DNA of 49,560 bases from Planctomycetaceae bacterium (GTDB lineage: Bacteria > Planctomycetota > Phycisphaerae > Phycisphaerales > SM1A02). Position 1 is the first letter of the stretch. Each line of letters begins with the position of its first letter. The stretch covers positions 1-49,560 of the forward strand of contig JAIXVI010000316.1 in the NCBI GenBank assembly GCA_027483065.1. The letters are read 5' to 3'. A program made the translations under genes and the position numbers. Under the pieces are notes generated by a model. The model was not told the origin of the DNA and searched no databases. It worked only from the letters and a program-made list of their open reading frames with translations. Shown here in pieces: positions 1-9,223 of this stretch.

Positions 1-11
1 ACCACCGCCCC

Positions 12-3000
12 CTACCTCGCCCTTGCTGCGATCTCGAACCACTCCGCGGGCATTGCGTTCGCGAGTTCGCCGGTCACGCTCATCGGCCGCGCGCCTTCGA
101 TCGAAGTCGGCGTAAACGCTCCCATGAACACATACGGCTCTGTGCCAAACTCATCGTCGGTCGCACGCCGCACGAAGAGCCACATCTTTCCCTCGCCATT
201 CTTCGCACGCACGATTCGTTGACCGTCGCCGCGGTCCGGGCTCGCGGTCGCTTGGCTCTGCCAGTGAAACACGGACGGGCTGACCGCGTAGTCGCGGTAC
301 CGGGTGCGTTCCGTGAATGTGGAAGCGTGTTTCTCGAGCGTGACGAGCATGATGTAGGCCGAATGCTCGGGAACCCACGCGACTCCACTCTGCGGCGTGG
401 CGCGCCAAATGGTTTCCCAACCAAAAGCAGCAAACAGTTGACGGCGCGTATACACGCGATGCAGCGCAAGCGGCACCTTGGGTGGTATCGCGATCGTTGG
501 TGTCGGTGCGAGGCCAACAACGCGGGTCGTCAGCGCCTCAAGCAGCGACCGCAGTTCGCGTCGGAGCGGCGCGTTCGCTCTGAGCTCCGCGAGGACTTCG
601 TCCGATGTCGATGGCTCCTCGCGTCCGTGCACTCTGCGTACGGCATCGCCAAACTCGATAAGCAACATCTGCAGTCGACGATCGGACAACAGCTGCGGTG
701 GCAACGGTCTATCACCGTCGAGCGCATCGAGGAGCGTCAGCCCGAACTCCGCGAGCTTGCGATCGGTGATCGAGGCGACCGCCCGCAACGCGACCATAAA
801 CGGCTCAATTACCGAGAGATCCTCTGCGGATCCACCAAGTCCCGCTCCTACGAGCGTGCCACTCCAGGAAAGTCGCGCGTCCTTCTTCACATAGAACACC
901 CGCGGATCGAGACGTGTCGCCTCGAGATACTCGCGCTGGGTTGGCGTCCGCTCCAACCGTTCGCGCAGCCGCTTGACTGCCTCGATGAGCTGCTCACGCT
1001 GGCTACGCGTCTGCGCGCGAATGTTCTCAAGCACCCGCTCGCGCGCGACCCGCTCAAGCGTGATCGAACATCCCGGTGGAAGCGCGGTGAAGCCGTCTTC
1101 CACCTGACCTTCAATCGAGACCGATCGGTCCGAAAGCATGGTGCCCAGCCGATCCGCAAAGCGAAACTCCTTGCGATAGAGACCAACAAAATCAAGAACC
1201 GTCAGACAATCCTTCCCTGTCGCCTGACACAATCGCAGACCACGCCCGAGCTGTTGCACAAAGACCGTCAGGCTCTCAGTCGGACGCATGAAGAGCACCG
1301 TGTCGACTTCAGGGATATCGACACCTTCGTTGAAGAGATCTGCGACGAAGATGATCTGCAGTTCGCCGCGATGAAGACGCGCGATCGCATCGTCTCGTCG
1401 CTCAAGCGAATCCGTTCCATCGAGCGCCTCGGCACGGAGCCCACGCTGTCCCCGCGCTTCCGCTCCAAGGCGCAAACGCTCAAATTCGGCCGCCATCGTG
1501 CGCGCATGCTTCACGCCGCTGCAGAATCCGATCGCGCGCATGCCGAGCGGATCCGCGACATAGCCGACGATCGCTCGACGCACATTCTCGATCCACGGGG
1601 TGCCAGCTTCGAGATAGCGAAGTTGGACGTCCTCCAACTTGTATCCGCGCGGCGTCCAATCGACGTTGCGGAGATCGATCTCGTCGGTGACGCCGAAGTA
1701 GCGGAACGGAACGAGCAACCGTCGCGCGATTGCATCCGGAAGCCGGATCTCCGCGGTGATGCGGTCTTCAAAGTGTCGGGTGATATCGAGGCCGTCCGCC
1801 CGCTCTGGCGTGGCGGTGAGCCCGATGAGTGAGCGCGGCTTGATCCATTCGAGGAGTTTGCGCCACGACGGCGCTTCACCGTGATGCACTTCGTCGACGA
1901 CGACGTAATCGAAGTGATCGGGCGACAACGTCGATGTTCCGATGCGCGAGTTCCACGATTGAATCGACGCAAACAACGCGTCGCACGGGCGATCATCTCG
2001 TCCTGCGACGAGCAGGCCACCGAAGTTGAGGTCGCGCACGACCTGTGCAAAGCTGCTGCGTGCTTGCCGAAGGATGCGCTCCGAATGCGCGACGTAGAGC
2101 ATGCGTGGCGCGCGACCCTCTGGCGCGCGGAACCCTCTCGCGAAATCGCGATAGTCGAACGCCGCGATCATGGTCTTGCCGGTGCCTGTTGCCGCGACAA
2201 CCAGATGCCGAGTGCGTCCGAGTTCGCGGCGCTCGACGGCAATGCGATCGAGAATTGCCTGCTGAAAGGGCTTCGGTTGGAGGTCGAAGATGGTGAGTGA
2301 AGAGAGTTCGTCGCCGCTACTTCGCGTGGCGGAACTCTTCTGCTGCGCAACAAGCGCTCGAAATTGTGCATGCGTTTCATGGTTCTCCGCGACGCCATAC
2401 TCCATGAACTCCGGGTCGCCCCACCACTGTTCGAAGGTCTCTTCGATCTTCGACCAGAGACCAGGCGATGCTGCTTGCGACAAGCGCACTGTCCACTCAA
2501 GTCCTTCGGTGAGTGCCGGCCTCGAGAGATTTGCTGAGCCGATGTATGCGCTGCCGAAACCGCTCTCGCGATGATGGATGTACGCCTTTGCATGAAGCCG
2601 CGTCGACTCGACATCGCGAGAGAACCGAATGCTGAGCCGCGACTCATTTTCGCGCGAGATTCGCGCGAGTTGCTCAAGCGCACTCGGATCGGTCGCGCCC
2701 ATGTATGCGGTCGTCACAATGCGAAGCCTGCCGCCACGCTTGAGGAAATCCTCAATGTCGGCCTGCATCATCTTCACGGCCGTGTGCTTGATGAACGACA
2801 CAAGCCAGTCGACGCGGTTCGAAGTCGCAAGCTCGCGCTTCAATTGCACCAACAGACTCTCGGTGCCCTCGCGACCTGTAAGAAGTCCGTGATCTGAGAG
2901 ATCTGGCGGACTTGTCTCTTGCTTCGGACCGATGCGCTCGAGCACGAGTGGCAACATTTGTGCGATCGAGCCCGGATCGATCTCAGGCCCTTCCTGCAGT

Positions 3001-3281
3001 TGCCGCAATAGCCGATTGACGAGATCGATATCAGCGGCCGACGCAACTTCGTCGGAACTCAGGCGCGACTCGATCGCTTCAATCACCGCCGTCGCGAGTT
3101 CGCGCGCAATCAACCGACCATCGCGTCCCTTCAATTCGCGAACGCCGACGTCGACACCCGCGAGACGCGCCGTCTCAAGCAATCGCTGCAGCCGCGAATC
3201 GACGACGCTGTCGTAAAGCCCTTCGATCGGAAGGCCATTTGCGACGCGGATTCGTCGATGCGAAGCGGATCCATTTCCCAT
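12..3281 (-). CDS. PLD-domain DEAD/DEAH helicase with DUF3427 C-terminus
   Basis: A 1089-residue three-part protein. Residues about 140-290 form a phospholipase-D-like nuclease module with the pair HAK (230-232) and GSANLS (248-253). Residues about 330-700 form a superfamily 2 helicase with Walker A ATGTGKT (364-370), DEVHH (463-467), TATP (489-492) and motif VI QQLGRGLR (676-683). The C-terminal ~350 residues match the DUF3427 type. Proteins with this order are known as SSL2-like helicases and often sit in defence or mobile regions; the substrate is presumably DNA. Only one HxK half-site is obvious, so a nuclease would need to dimerise. It lies 84 bases downstream of a DUF4143 ATPase on the same strand. 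Family assignment is firm; a defence role is inference. Confidence 0.9.
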   Translation of the reverse strand: MGNGSASHRRIRVANGLPIEGLYDSVVDSRLQRLLETARLAGVDVGVRELKGRDGRLIARELATAVIEAIESRLSSDEVASAADIDLVNRLLRQLQEGPEIDPGSIAQMLPLVLERIGPKQETSPPDLSDHGLLTGREGTESLLVQLKRELATSNRVDWLVSFIKHTAVKMMQADIEDFLKRGGRLRIVTTAYMGATDPSALEQLARISRENESRLSIRFSRDVESTRLHAKAYIHHRESGFGSAYIGSANLSRPALTEGLEWTVRLSQAASPGLWSKIEETFEQWWGDPEFMEYGVAENHETHAQFRALVAQQKSSATRSSGDELSSLTIFDLQPKPFQQAILDRIAVERRELGRTRHLVVAATGTGKTMIAAFDYRDFARGFRAPEGRAPRMLYVAHSERILRQARSSFAQVVRDLNFGGLLVAGRDDRPCDALFASIQSWNSRIGTSTLSPDHFDYVVVDEVHHGEAPSWRKLLEWIKPRSLIGLTATPERADGLDITRHFEDRITAEIRLPDAIARRLLVPFRYFGVTDEIDLRNVDWTPRGYKLEDVQLRYLEAGTPWIENVRRAIVGYVADPLGMRAIGFCSGVKHARTMAAEFERLRLGAEARGQRGLRAEALDGTDSLERRDDAIARLHRGELQIIFVADLFNEGVDIPEVDTVLFMRPTESLTVFVQQLGRGLRLCQATGKDCLTVLDFVGLYRKEFRFADRLGTMLSDRSVSIEGQVEDGFTALPPGCSITLERVARERVLENIRAQTRSQREQLIEAVKRLRERLERTPTQREYLEATRLDPRVFYVKKDARLSWSGTLVGAGLGGSAEDLSVIEPFMVALRAVASITDRKLAEFGLTLLDALDGDRPLPPQLLSDRRLQMLLIEFGDAVRRVHGREEPSTSDEVLAELRANAPLRRELRSLLEALTTRVVGLAPTPTIAIPPKVPLALHRVYTRRQLFAAFGWETIWRATPQSGVAWVPEHSAYIMLVTLEKHASTFTERTRYRDYAVSPSVFHWQSQATASPDRGDGQRIVRAKNGEGKMWLFVRRATDDEFGTEPYVFMGAFTPTSIEGARPMSVTGELANAMPAEWFEIAARAR

Positions 3282-3294
3282 AGCCGGAGCTTAC

Positions 3295-3309
3295 TTTGCG
3301 CCGCGCAAA
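3295..3309. promoter_or_regulatory. Palindrome upstream of the helicase gene
   Basis: TTTGCGC-C-GCGCAAA is a perfect 7-base inverted repeat around one central base, 14 to 28 bases before the helicase ATG. There is no T-run that would make it a terminator for the upstream ATPase gene. It may be an operator; the regulator is unknown. Confidence 0.3.
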
Positions 3310-3365
3310 AACTCGAACAAAGGCGCGGATCGGGCCGGCGCCACGAGCGCGAACGCGCCACTCTT

Positions 3366-4613
3366 TCACACAAACCACTCTTCGATGGGCTTCAACAAGA
3401 ACTCATCTATTGCGATTCCATCAGCACCGACGAGCAGCGGCCGCGCCTTCGGGTACGCCTTGAGAAAGGCACCTACGCCAGGCAATCCGTCGCGACGCCG
3501 GCCACTCTTGACTTCGATTGCGATGACCTGACCTGCGCGCTCGACGACGAAGTCCACCTCGAGGTTTCGCTCCCGCCAATAGAACACGCGACACTTGCCA
3601 ACTGCGGCGGCATTGACAAGATGTGCACCGACGGCACTCTCGACCAACCGACCTCGAACTTCGGGCGATGCGAGCAACTTTCGCGGCTCATCGCCGACAA
3701 GCGCCGAGGTCAGTGCCGTGTTGAAAACCTGAAACTTCGGGCTCGACCCGCGTTGTCGAATCAAGTCGCCGGAGAACTTCTCGATACCACACACCATTCC
3801 GGCCGCCTCCAACAACCGTAGGTAGTGTGCGAGCGTGACCGTGTTTCCCGCATCCTGAAGCTGCCCCAACATCTTTTGGTAGGAGAGTTGTTGGCCCGAG
3901 TGTGAGCATGCAAACTCAAACACACGACGCAGCAACGCAGGCTTGTCTATACGTGCGAGTTGCAGCACGTCGAGATTGATGGTTGTGTCAACAAGTGAAT
4001 CTCGTACATATGCAGCCCATCGGGCCTGATCACGGACAAGCGGTGCTGCGCCGGGATATCCCCCGAACACGAGGAATTTGTCGAGGTCGAATCGAAACGC
4101 TCGACGCATCTCTTCAAAGGACCAATGCGTAACTCGTAGGGCCTCAAATCTCCCTGCGAGGCTTTCCGTAAGCCCCTTTTGAAGTAGGAGCGGCGAGGAC
4201 CCGAGCAAGATCACGCGAAGTGAGCGTCGCGCTGAGGTGTCTTCGTCCCAAAGGCGCTTCACCTGCTCTGACCAATTCGGGAGCTTTTGAATCTCGTCGA
4301 TCGCGAGTACCGCACCTTTGGCAACATGACGACGACTCTGAGCCGCGGCCTTCCTAACGCCGCGTGATGTGCCGCCTGCGCCGCCCGCTTGCGTGCGTCC
4401 AATCTCCCACTGCTGACGTAACCAGCCCTCGCTCAGCGATCCAGGCTCGTCCGCAGACGCGTAGTGGGTCGGTAGCCCGCTCGAGCGAAGCGCCCATTGC
4501 ACAAGCGTGGTTTTGCCCACCTGTCGAGGACCGACAACCACTTGCATATGCCGACGTGACTCTTGGATTCGTGCGAGCAGAGACTGCGCGGCTATACGGA
4601 TGATCTCAGGCAT
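3366..4613 (-). CDS. AAA-type ATPase with DUF4143 C-terminal domain
   Basis: This 415-residue protein has a P-loop GPRQVGKTT (28-36), a Walker B LAIDEIQK (103-110) and a sensor-like VILLGSSPLL. The C-terminal DUF4143 region carries a PD-(D/E)xK-like signature, EVDFVVE followed by AIEVKSG. Length is normal for this very widespread family, whose function is largely unknown; links to toxin-antitoxin-like or mobile contexts are often suggested. The ATG follows directly on a large palindromic region (4616-4671), which suggests autoregulation. The next gene downstream is the PLD-helicase, so both may form one transcript. Family call firm, function unknown. Confidence 0.9.
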   Translation of the reverse strand: MPEIIRIAAQSLLARIQESRRHMQVVVGPRQVGKTTLVQWALRSSGLPTHYASADEPGSLSEGWLRQQWEIGRTQAGGAGGTSRGVRKAAAQSRRHVAKGAVLAIDEIQKLPNWSEQVKRLWDEDTSARRSLRVILLGSSPLLLQKGLTESLAGRFEALRVTHWSFEEMRRAFRFDLDKFLVFGGYPGAAPLVRDQARWAAYVRDSLVDTTINLDVLQLARIDKPALLRRVFEFACSHSGQQLSYQKMLGQLQDAGNTVTLAHYLRLLEAAGMVCGIEKFSGDLIRQRGSSPKFQVFNTALTSALVGDEPRKLLASPEVRGRLVESAVGAHLVNAAAVGKCRVFYWRERNLEVDFVVERAGQVIAIEVKSGRRRDGLPGVGAFLKAYPKARPLLVGADGIAIDEFLLKPIEEWFV

Positions 4614-4615
4614 GA

Positions 4616-4671
4616 TTACAAATTACTCAGCGACCTGAGTAAAATCAATCAACACACTGAGTAATTTGTAA
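4616..4671. promoter_or_regulatory. Nested inverted repeats before the DUF4143 ATPase gene
   Basis: A 15-base arm TTACAAATTACTCAG (4616-4630) is repeated exactly inverted at 4657-4671. Inside it, TTACTCAG (4623-4630) also pairs with CTGAGTAA at 4635-4642 across a 4-base loop, so the 8-mer occurs three times. The block is AT-rich against a GC-rich background and starts 2 bases upstream of the ATPase start codon. It looks like a multi-site operator or a translation-controlling hairpin. Confidence 0.6.
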
Positions 4672-4740
4672 AGCTCACGACCAAACGGGACCCCAGCGAA
4701 GCCCATTGTCGCGTACGCGAACCTTCCCTACCCCCTCGCC

Positions 4741-6510
4741 CTACCCCCGCGGCTCAACGCTCCTCGACTCCACGCCCCGCGGCGCCGCGTCGCGCGTGAG
4801 ATACACCGTTTGCGACGGGAACGCGAAACCACTGCCGTGCGCGGCGACGGTGTCCATGAACGCGAGATTCAAGCGTTCGACCGCGTCGCGATAGAGCGCT
4901 GCGTCGGCGGTGCGAATCGTCGCCTTGATGTCGACGTCGAGGCTGCTCGCGCCGAATGCAAGGAAATGAACGCGCACGCTCGCGGGGTCAACAAGCGCGT
5001 CTTTCGCCAGGACCTCACGAAGCGCGGCCACAATCGCGCGCAACTGCGCGGGCGTCGTTTCGTAGCGAAGGCCGAGCACCGCGCTCAGGCGGAATCCGTC
5101 GCGCGCGCTCATCTTCTCGACGCGGCTCTGCGCGAGGTCGCTGTTTGCGACAACAAGCAGCGTTCGATCAGGCGTACGGAGTTGCGTCGAGCGAATACCG
5201 ATCTTCTCGACCGTCGCGATCGAGCCGCCGATGTTCACCGTGTCGCCTGGCCTCAGCACGCGATCGGCAAGCACCGACGCGCCGCCGAAGAGATTCGCAA
5301 GCGTCTGCTGCGACGCAAGTGCGAGTGCCGCGGTACCGATTCCAAGTCCTGCGATCACCGCCGAAAGATCGAGGCCGAAAATCTGTAGCGCCGCGGAAAC
5401 GCCGAGCAACCACACGAGAACTGCCGCGACCATCCGCGCGATCTTCACGATCCCGATGCCTTCAGTCACACCGCGCGCAACAAGCTTCGCCTCGAGCACC
5501 TCCGACATCGCACGAATCCAGCGCGCAACGGCCCATGCCACGATGAGCGCCGTCGCGGCGCGCGCGCCAAGCGAGAGATTCGCCCGCGCAGGAGCACTCA
5601 AACCAAGCAGCTTGTCGGCGAATTGCATCGCCACGAGCGAGAGCAACACGCCCGCAGGCGCCGATACCGCCGCGAGCGATTGCGCGATTGGTCCGAGTCC
5701 GCGATCGGCACCAGCCTTCGCAACGCCCCCGAGGACGCGCGATGCAAGCCAACCGACGAGTGCGCCTACCAGCGCGATGCCAGCAAGTCCGATCCATTGC
5801 CAGAGATCGATTTCTGCGAAGCGAAAATCAACGAGAAACGCAGGTAAATTCGCCACCCACCACGAACCGAGCGCGCGACTGAATTGCGGAATCCTCGCAA
5901 CCGTCTCTGGCGCGAACGCCCAGCGTCCGCCGTCCTCGCGCACTTCGATGGGCATCACGTCATCGCCGATCTGAATCTCACCGACGACGACCGGATCGGG
6001 CAACGCATCTGCGTCGTCGCCATCCACCGCTTCCGCACGATCAGGGATCTCGTTGAAATCAATCCAAAGGCGCTCGTCGAGAATGAGCTTCAACGCACGC
6101 GCGAGAAGTACGGGATCGGCGCCTTCAGGCCAACCACCCGTCGGTTCGGCGAGGTACCCCGCGGCTTCATCCCACGCGCCATCGCGTGCGAGCATGAGAA
6201 AGCCGTACACGGCGTTGCGGGCCGTGGCCTGATTTCGCTCAAGACTTCGCTCAAGACTTCGCTCAAGACTTCCATCGGGAGTGGGCTCGCCGCCGTCCAT
6301 TTCACCTGACGCGTCACGCCCCGCGTCATCATTCGCGCCCGAGGGCGGCGCACTTTTTCCCACATCCAACGACTCGCCTGCGCGGGGCATCGGAGCCGAC
6401 GCCGCCCCGACAGGCGCGGCGAACGCCACCCACGCGAAAACGATGGCGCACACAGCGGAAAGGAAGTTTCGAAAGCCTGTCGAAACGCGGGGGCAGCAGC
6501 GCGAACTCAT
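4741..6510 (-). CDS. MscS-family mechanosensitive ion channel
   Basis: A 589-residue inner-membrane protein. It has an N-terminal signal peptide ending near AAPVGAASA, a periplasmic acidic region of roughly 180 residues, at least four membrane segments, and then the MscS core. The core includes the pore-lining helix (ALALASQQTLANLFGG) and the beta domain (VLRPGDTVNIGGSIATVEKIGIRSTQLRT) followed by the alpha/beta C-terminal domain. It should release solutes on hypo-osmotic stress. The start at 6510 is preferred because GAGG lies six bases before it; an ATG 12 bases further upstream lacks a good site. The periplasmic linker contains SLER three times, coded by a 12-base tandem repeat. Family call firm; physiological trigger inferred. 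Confidence 0.88.
   Translation of the reverse strand: MSSRCCPRVSTGFRNFLSAVCAIVFAWVAFAAPVGAASAPMPRAGESLDVGKSAPPSGANDDAGRDASGEMDGGEPTPDGSLERSLERSLERNQATARNAVYGFLMLARDGAWDEAAGYLAEPTGGWPEGADPVLLARALKLILDERLWIDFNEIPDRAEAVDGDDADALPDPVVVGEIQIGDDVMPIEVREDGGRWAFAPETVARIPQFSRALGSWWVANLPAFLVDFRFAEIDLWQWIGLAGIALVGALVGWLASRVLGGVAKAGADRGLGPIAQSLAAVSAPAGVLLSLVAMQFADKLLGLSAPARANLSLGARAATALIVAWAVARWIRAMSEVLEAKLVARGVTEGIGIVKIARMVAAVLVWLLGVSAALQIFGLDLSAVIAGLGIGTAALALASQQTLANLFGGASVLADRVLRPGDTVNIGGSIATVEKIGIRSTQLRTPDRTLLVVANSDLAQSRVEKMSARDGFRLSAVLGLRYETTPAQLRAIVAALREVLAKDALVDPASVRVHFLAFGASSLDVDIKATIRTADAALYRDAVERLNLAFMDTVAAHGSGFAFPSQTVYLTRDAAPRGVESRSVEPRG
6236..6271. repeat. 12-base tandem repeat, 3 units, inside the MscS gene
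   Basis: CGCTCAAGACTT occurs three times without mismatch (6236-6247, 6248-6259, 6260-6271). It keeps the reading frame and codes for repeated SLER in the exported linker. Copy-number change would be frame-neutral. Confidence 0.9.
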
Positions 6511-6646
6511 GGGTTTCCTCATCAGAATCCAAACGCAAGACGAGCCTCACAAGATACCGCGGCCAAATTGTGGATGGAGTTTGAGGGCGAGGTCGGTCAA
6601 CCCTGTCTACCTCGGCGAACCGCATCCCATTTGTGGAGCAATCGCC

Positions 6647-9112
6647 ATGACCCCTCAGACACCCACTTCAACAAACCACACACTCCCGGTCTCCGTCGTT
6701 CGTCGTCCACTGAACCCCACGCTCGGCCTCTCACTCGGCTGTTCACTCGCAGCACTCCTTTCGGCGAGCGCGTTCGCGTCGACGCACGCGACGGCACCCG
6801 CCGCGCCGCAACCGTTGATGAGCACGCTCCCGAAGTTCGCCTCAGCACCGCGTTTCGAGTCCGCGAAGCAGCGCGCGCTCCGCAACGCGGGCGCATCGAT
6901 CGCACCCAAGGGACCGATCGAAGCACCAGCAGATATCGCGAGGGCATTCGGACTTCTGCGCGGTACAGCGTTCCAACTCGCACCCGCCGCGATCGGCGAA
7001 TTCGGACTCATGCATGTCACCGTGATTGATCCACGCAACGGCACGCCACTTGAGCTCGAATTGCGACCGAACTCCGTTCGCACGCCAGATTTCAAACTGA
7101 TCGCCTCAAACAGCGCGGGTCAGCCCATCGAAGTGTTGCCACCTGCACCAGCGACCGTTCGTGGCTCGGTGGTCGGCGTACCGAATGCCCTCGTCGCGGG
7201 CTCCTACCTCGACGGAAATCTCACGCTCGCGATCATTCTCCCCGATGGCACACGCATCAATATCGACCCGCTCACACTTGCGCTCCCGAACGCGCTGCCG
7301 GGCGATCACATTGCCTACACGACCGACGACATCGCTGAACATGGCGGCTTCTGTGGCGTTGACCACGAGAAGGATCATGGGCACGGTGGCATCGAAGAAC
7401 AAGGCGAAGGCGGTCTCGCCGACGACGGCGGAACCGCGGGCGCGAGCGTCTGGGACACGCAGATCGTCATCGACTGCGACTTCCCGTTCTACAACCGCGC
7501 CGGCGGCACGATCAACACCACGGCGCTGCGCGCTGAAACAATCATCAACATCTCGAATTTGCAGTACACCAGTGAAGTCGGCATTCGACATCTCATTTCG
7601 GGACTCGTCGTGCGCAATACCGCCGCGAGCGACCCGTATGTAGGCACCGACCTGTGTGTTGCTGGCACAGAACTGCTCAATCAAACCACAACTCTCTGGA
7701 CGAACGTCCAAGGGGCACCGTTTAGCTCGCTCACGCGCGACATGGTGCACATGTTCACTGGGCGCATCTCCGGCGGAATCATCGGTTGCGCATGGATCGG
7801 CGACGTGTGCGCCAACGCGTCGGACTACGTTGCACACGGCGTCAGTGCCATCGATTTCGTACCGAATACGGGGCTCAGCACCGATCTATTCGCGCACGAA
7901 GCTGGTCACAACTGGGGAGGCGTGCACTGCACATGTAACTCACCAGCCTCGACGATGAATCCGATCCTGACCGGTGCGAACACGTTCCAAAACAGTCCAT
8001 CGATTGCGACCATTACGTCTTGGCGCAACGCGCACTTTGGTTGCCTTGATGTCACCGGAACGGCGACGGATGGATGTGGCGATCAACTCGCTGGATCCTC
8101 GTGGATTGCGCACCCCTCGCGATTCTCAAACGACGCCGACTGCTGCGCAGTCGTGTGCGCGAACGACATTTTCTGCTGCGGCACCGAGTGGGATGTCATC
8201 TGCGCGAATCGCGCGCTCTCCACGTGTGTCAACTGCGGATCCGCAGGTGCGGGAAGTCCATTCGTCGCGCACGCGACGCCTGGTTGCAACGACTTCGCCT
8301 GCTGCGCCGCGATCTGCGCTGTTGATGCGTTCTGCTGTGACTCCTCATGGGACGCGTTGTGCGTGAACCGTGCGGAAGCCACGTGCCGCACAGGCGATAC
8401 CTGCGCCGAGGCGAGACTCATGGCACCAGGTGCTGGTGCCAATGGCTACCTCTTCAACACAAGCGAAGGCATCGTGCTTCCCGATGCATCGAGCTGTGGT
8501 GCGGGCGACACGCGTGCGACATGGCGGAAGTTCGTCGCTCCATGCTCGGACTGGATCACGATCACTGCCTGCACCGATTTCGCAGAATCACAAATGACGC
8601 TCTCGCTCTGGGACGCCGTCGTCTCGTCGGGCGTCAGTGGATGCGGCGGCAACGAATTGCGCTGCTCAACGTTCGTCGACCCAACCTGCGGCACGAGCAG
8701 CGTCAAACTTCAGTACGCCGTGCAAGCTGGCGAGACGTACTTCCTGCGCATTTCCGCGGTCAACGGCCTCAACGCGGCAGGCTCGCTCTCGGTGAGTTGT
8801 AGCTCAGTTTGCGGCGGCAGCGGTTCAGAAAGCTGCACTGACACGCATGGTCCTGGCTGCTCAAACGTTGCATGCTGCACAGAGGTGTGCAACTTCGATC
8901 CATACTGCTGTGAAACATTGTGGGACACGATTTGCGTACAACTGGCGCGCACCAACTGCTTCACCGCAGGCGATCTCGATATCGACGGCGATGTTGACGC
9001 AGCAGACCTTTCACTGCTCCTCTCATCTTGGGGAACTGCGTCCGGCGATGTCGACAGCGATGGCGACACCGATGCGGCCGACCTTGCGGTGCTGCTCGCA
9101 AACTGGGGTTGA
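6647..9112 (+). CDS. Secreted metzincin metalloprotease with Cys-rich repeats and dockerin-like tail
   Basis: An 821-residue exported protein. The ATG at 6647 has GGAG eight bases upstream and is followed by a signal peptide ending near SASAFAS. A propeptide-like region ends with FCGVDHEKDHGHGG (235-248), which may act as a cysteine switch. The zinc site HEAGHNWGGVH (417-427) is the full HExxHxxGxxH of reprolysin/ADAM-type metzincins, with a Met-turn STMNPI ten residues on. Three Cys-rich units of the form CC..-C..D..CC...WD..C...A....C follow. The protein ends with two calcium-loop repeats, DIDGDVDAADLSLLLSSWG and DSDGDTDAADLAVLLANWG. Extracellular peptidase activity is a confident inference; the substrate is unknown. 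Confidence 0.9.
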   Translation: MTPQTPTSTNHTLPVSVVRRPLNPTLGLSLGCSLAALLSASAFASTHATAPAAPQPLMSTLPKFASAPRFESAKQRALRNAGASIAPKGPIEAPADIARAFGLLRGTAFQLAPAAIGEFGLMHVTVIDPRNGTPLELELRPNSVRTPDFKLIASNSAGQPIEVLPPAPATVRGSVVGVPNALVAGSYLDGNLTLAIILPDGTRINIDPLTLALPNALPGDHIAYTTDDIAEHGGFCGVDHEKDHGHGGIEEQGEGGLADDGGTAGASVWDTQIVIDCDFPFYNRAGGTINTTALRAETIINISNLQYTSEVGIRHLISGLVVRNTAASDPYVGTDLCVAGTELLNQTTTLWTNVQGAPFSSLTRDMVHMFTGRISGGIIGCAWIGDVCANASDYVAHGVSAIDFVPNTGLSTDLFAHEAGHNWGGVHCTCNSPASTMNPILTGANTFQNSPSIATITSWRNAHFGCLDVTGTATDGCGDQLAGSSWIAHPSRFSNDADCCAVVCANDIFCCGTEWDVICANRALSTCVNCGSAGAGSPFVAHATPGCNDFACCAAICAVDAFCCDSSWDALCVNRAEATCRTGDTCAEARLMAPGAGANGYLFNTSEGIVLPDASSCGAGDTRATWRKFVAPCSDWITITACTDFAESQMTLSLWDAVVSSGVSGCGGNELRCSTFVDPTCGTSSVKLQYAVQAGETYFLRISAVNGLNAAGSLSVSCSSVCGGSGSESCTDTHGPGCSNVACCTEVCNFDPYCCETLWDTICVQLARTNCFTAGDLDIDGDVDAADLSLLLSSWGTASGDVDSDGDTDAADLAVLLANWG

Positions 9113-9141
9113 GTTCGCACGAAACACTTGATCGGCAGTGA

Positions 9142-9183
9142 AACGCCCCGCGCGAGAGACTCGCGCGGGGCGTTCTTCGTTTT
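9142..9183 (+). terminator. Rho-independent terminator after the metalloprotease
   Basis: A 14-base perfect stem (9142-9155 with 9161-9174, loop GAGAC) is followed by CTTCGTTTT. It sits between two converging genes and serves mainly the rightward one. Confidence 0.85.
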
Positions 9184-9223
9184 GAAGCATGTTTTCCCGC
9201 ACTTTCACGCCGAAACGAGGCGC

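Noticed and set aside
219-1832. 537-codon rightward open frame opposite the helicase gene
   Set aside because: Arg-rich sequence without domain features; it mirrors codon positions of the helicase, whose motifs are unambiguous.
3295-3309. Terminator of the DUF4143 ATPase gene
   Set aside because: Short stem, almost no loop and no U-tract in the leftward direction.
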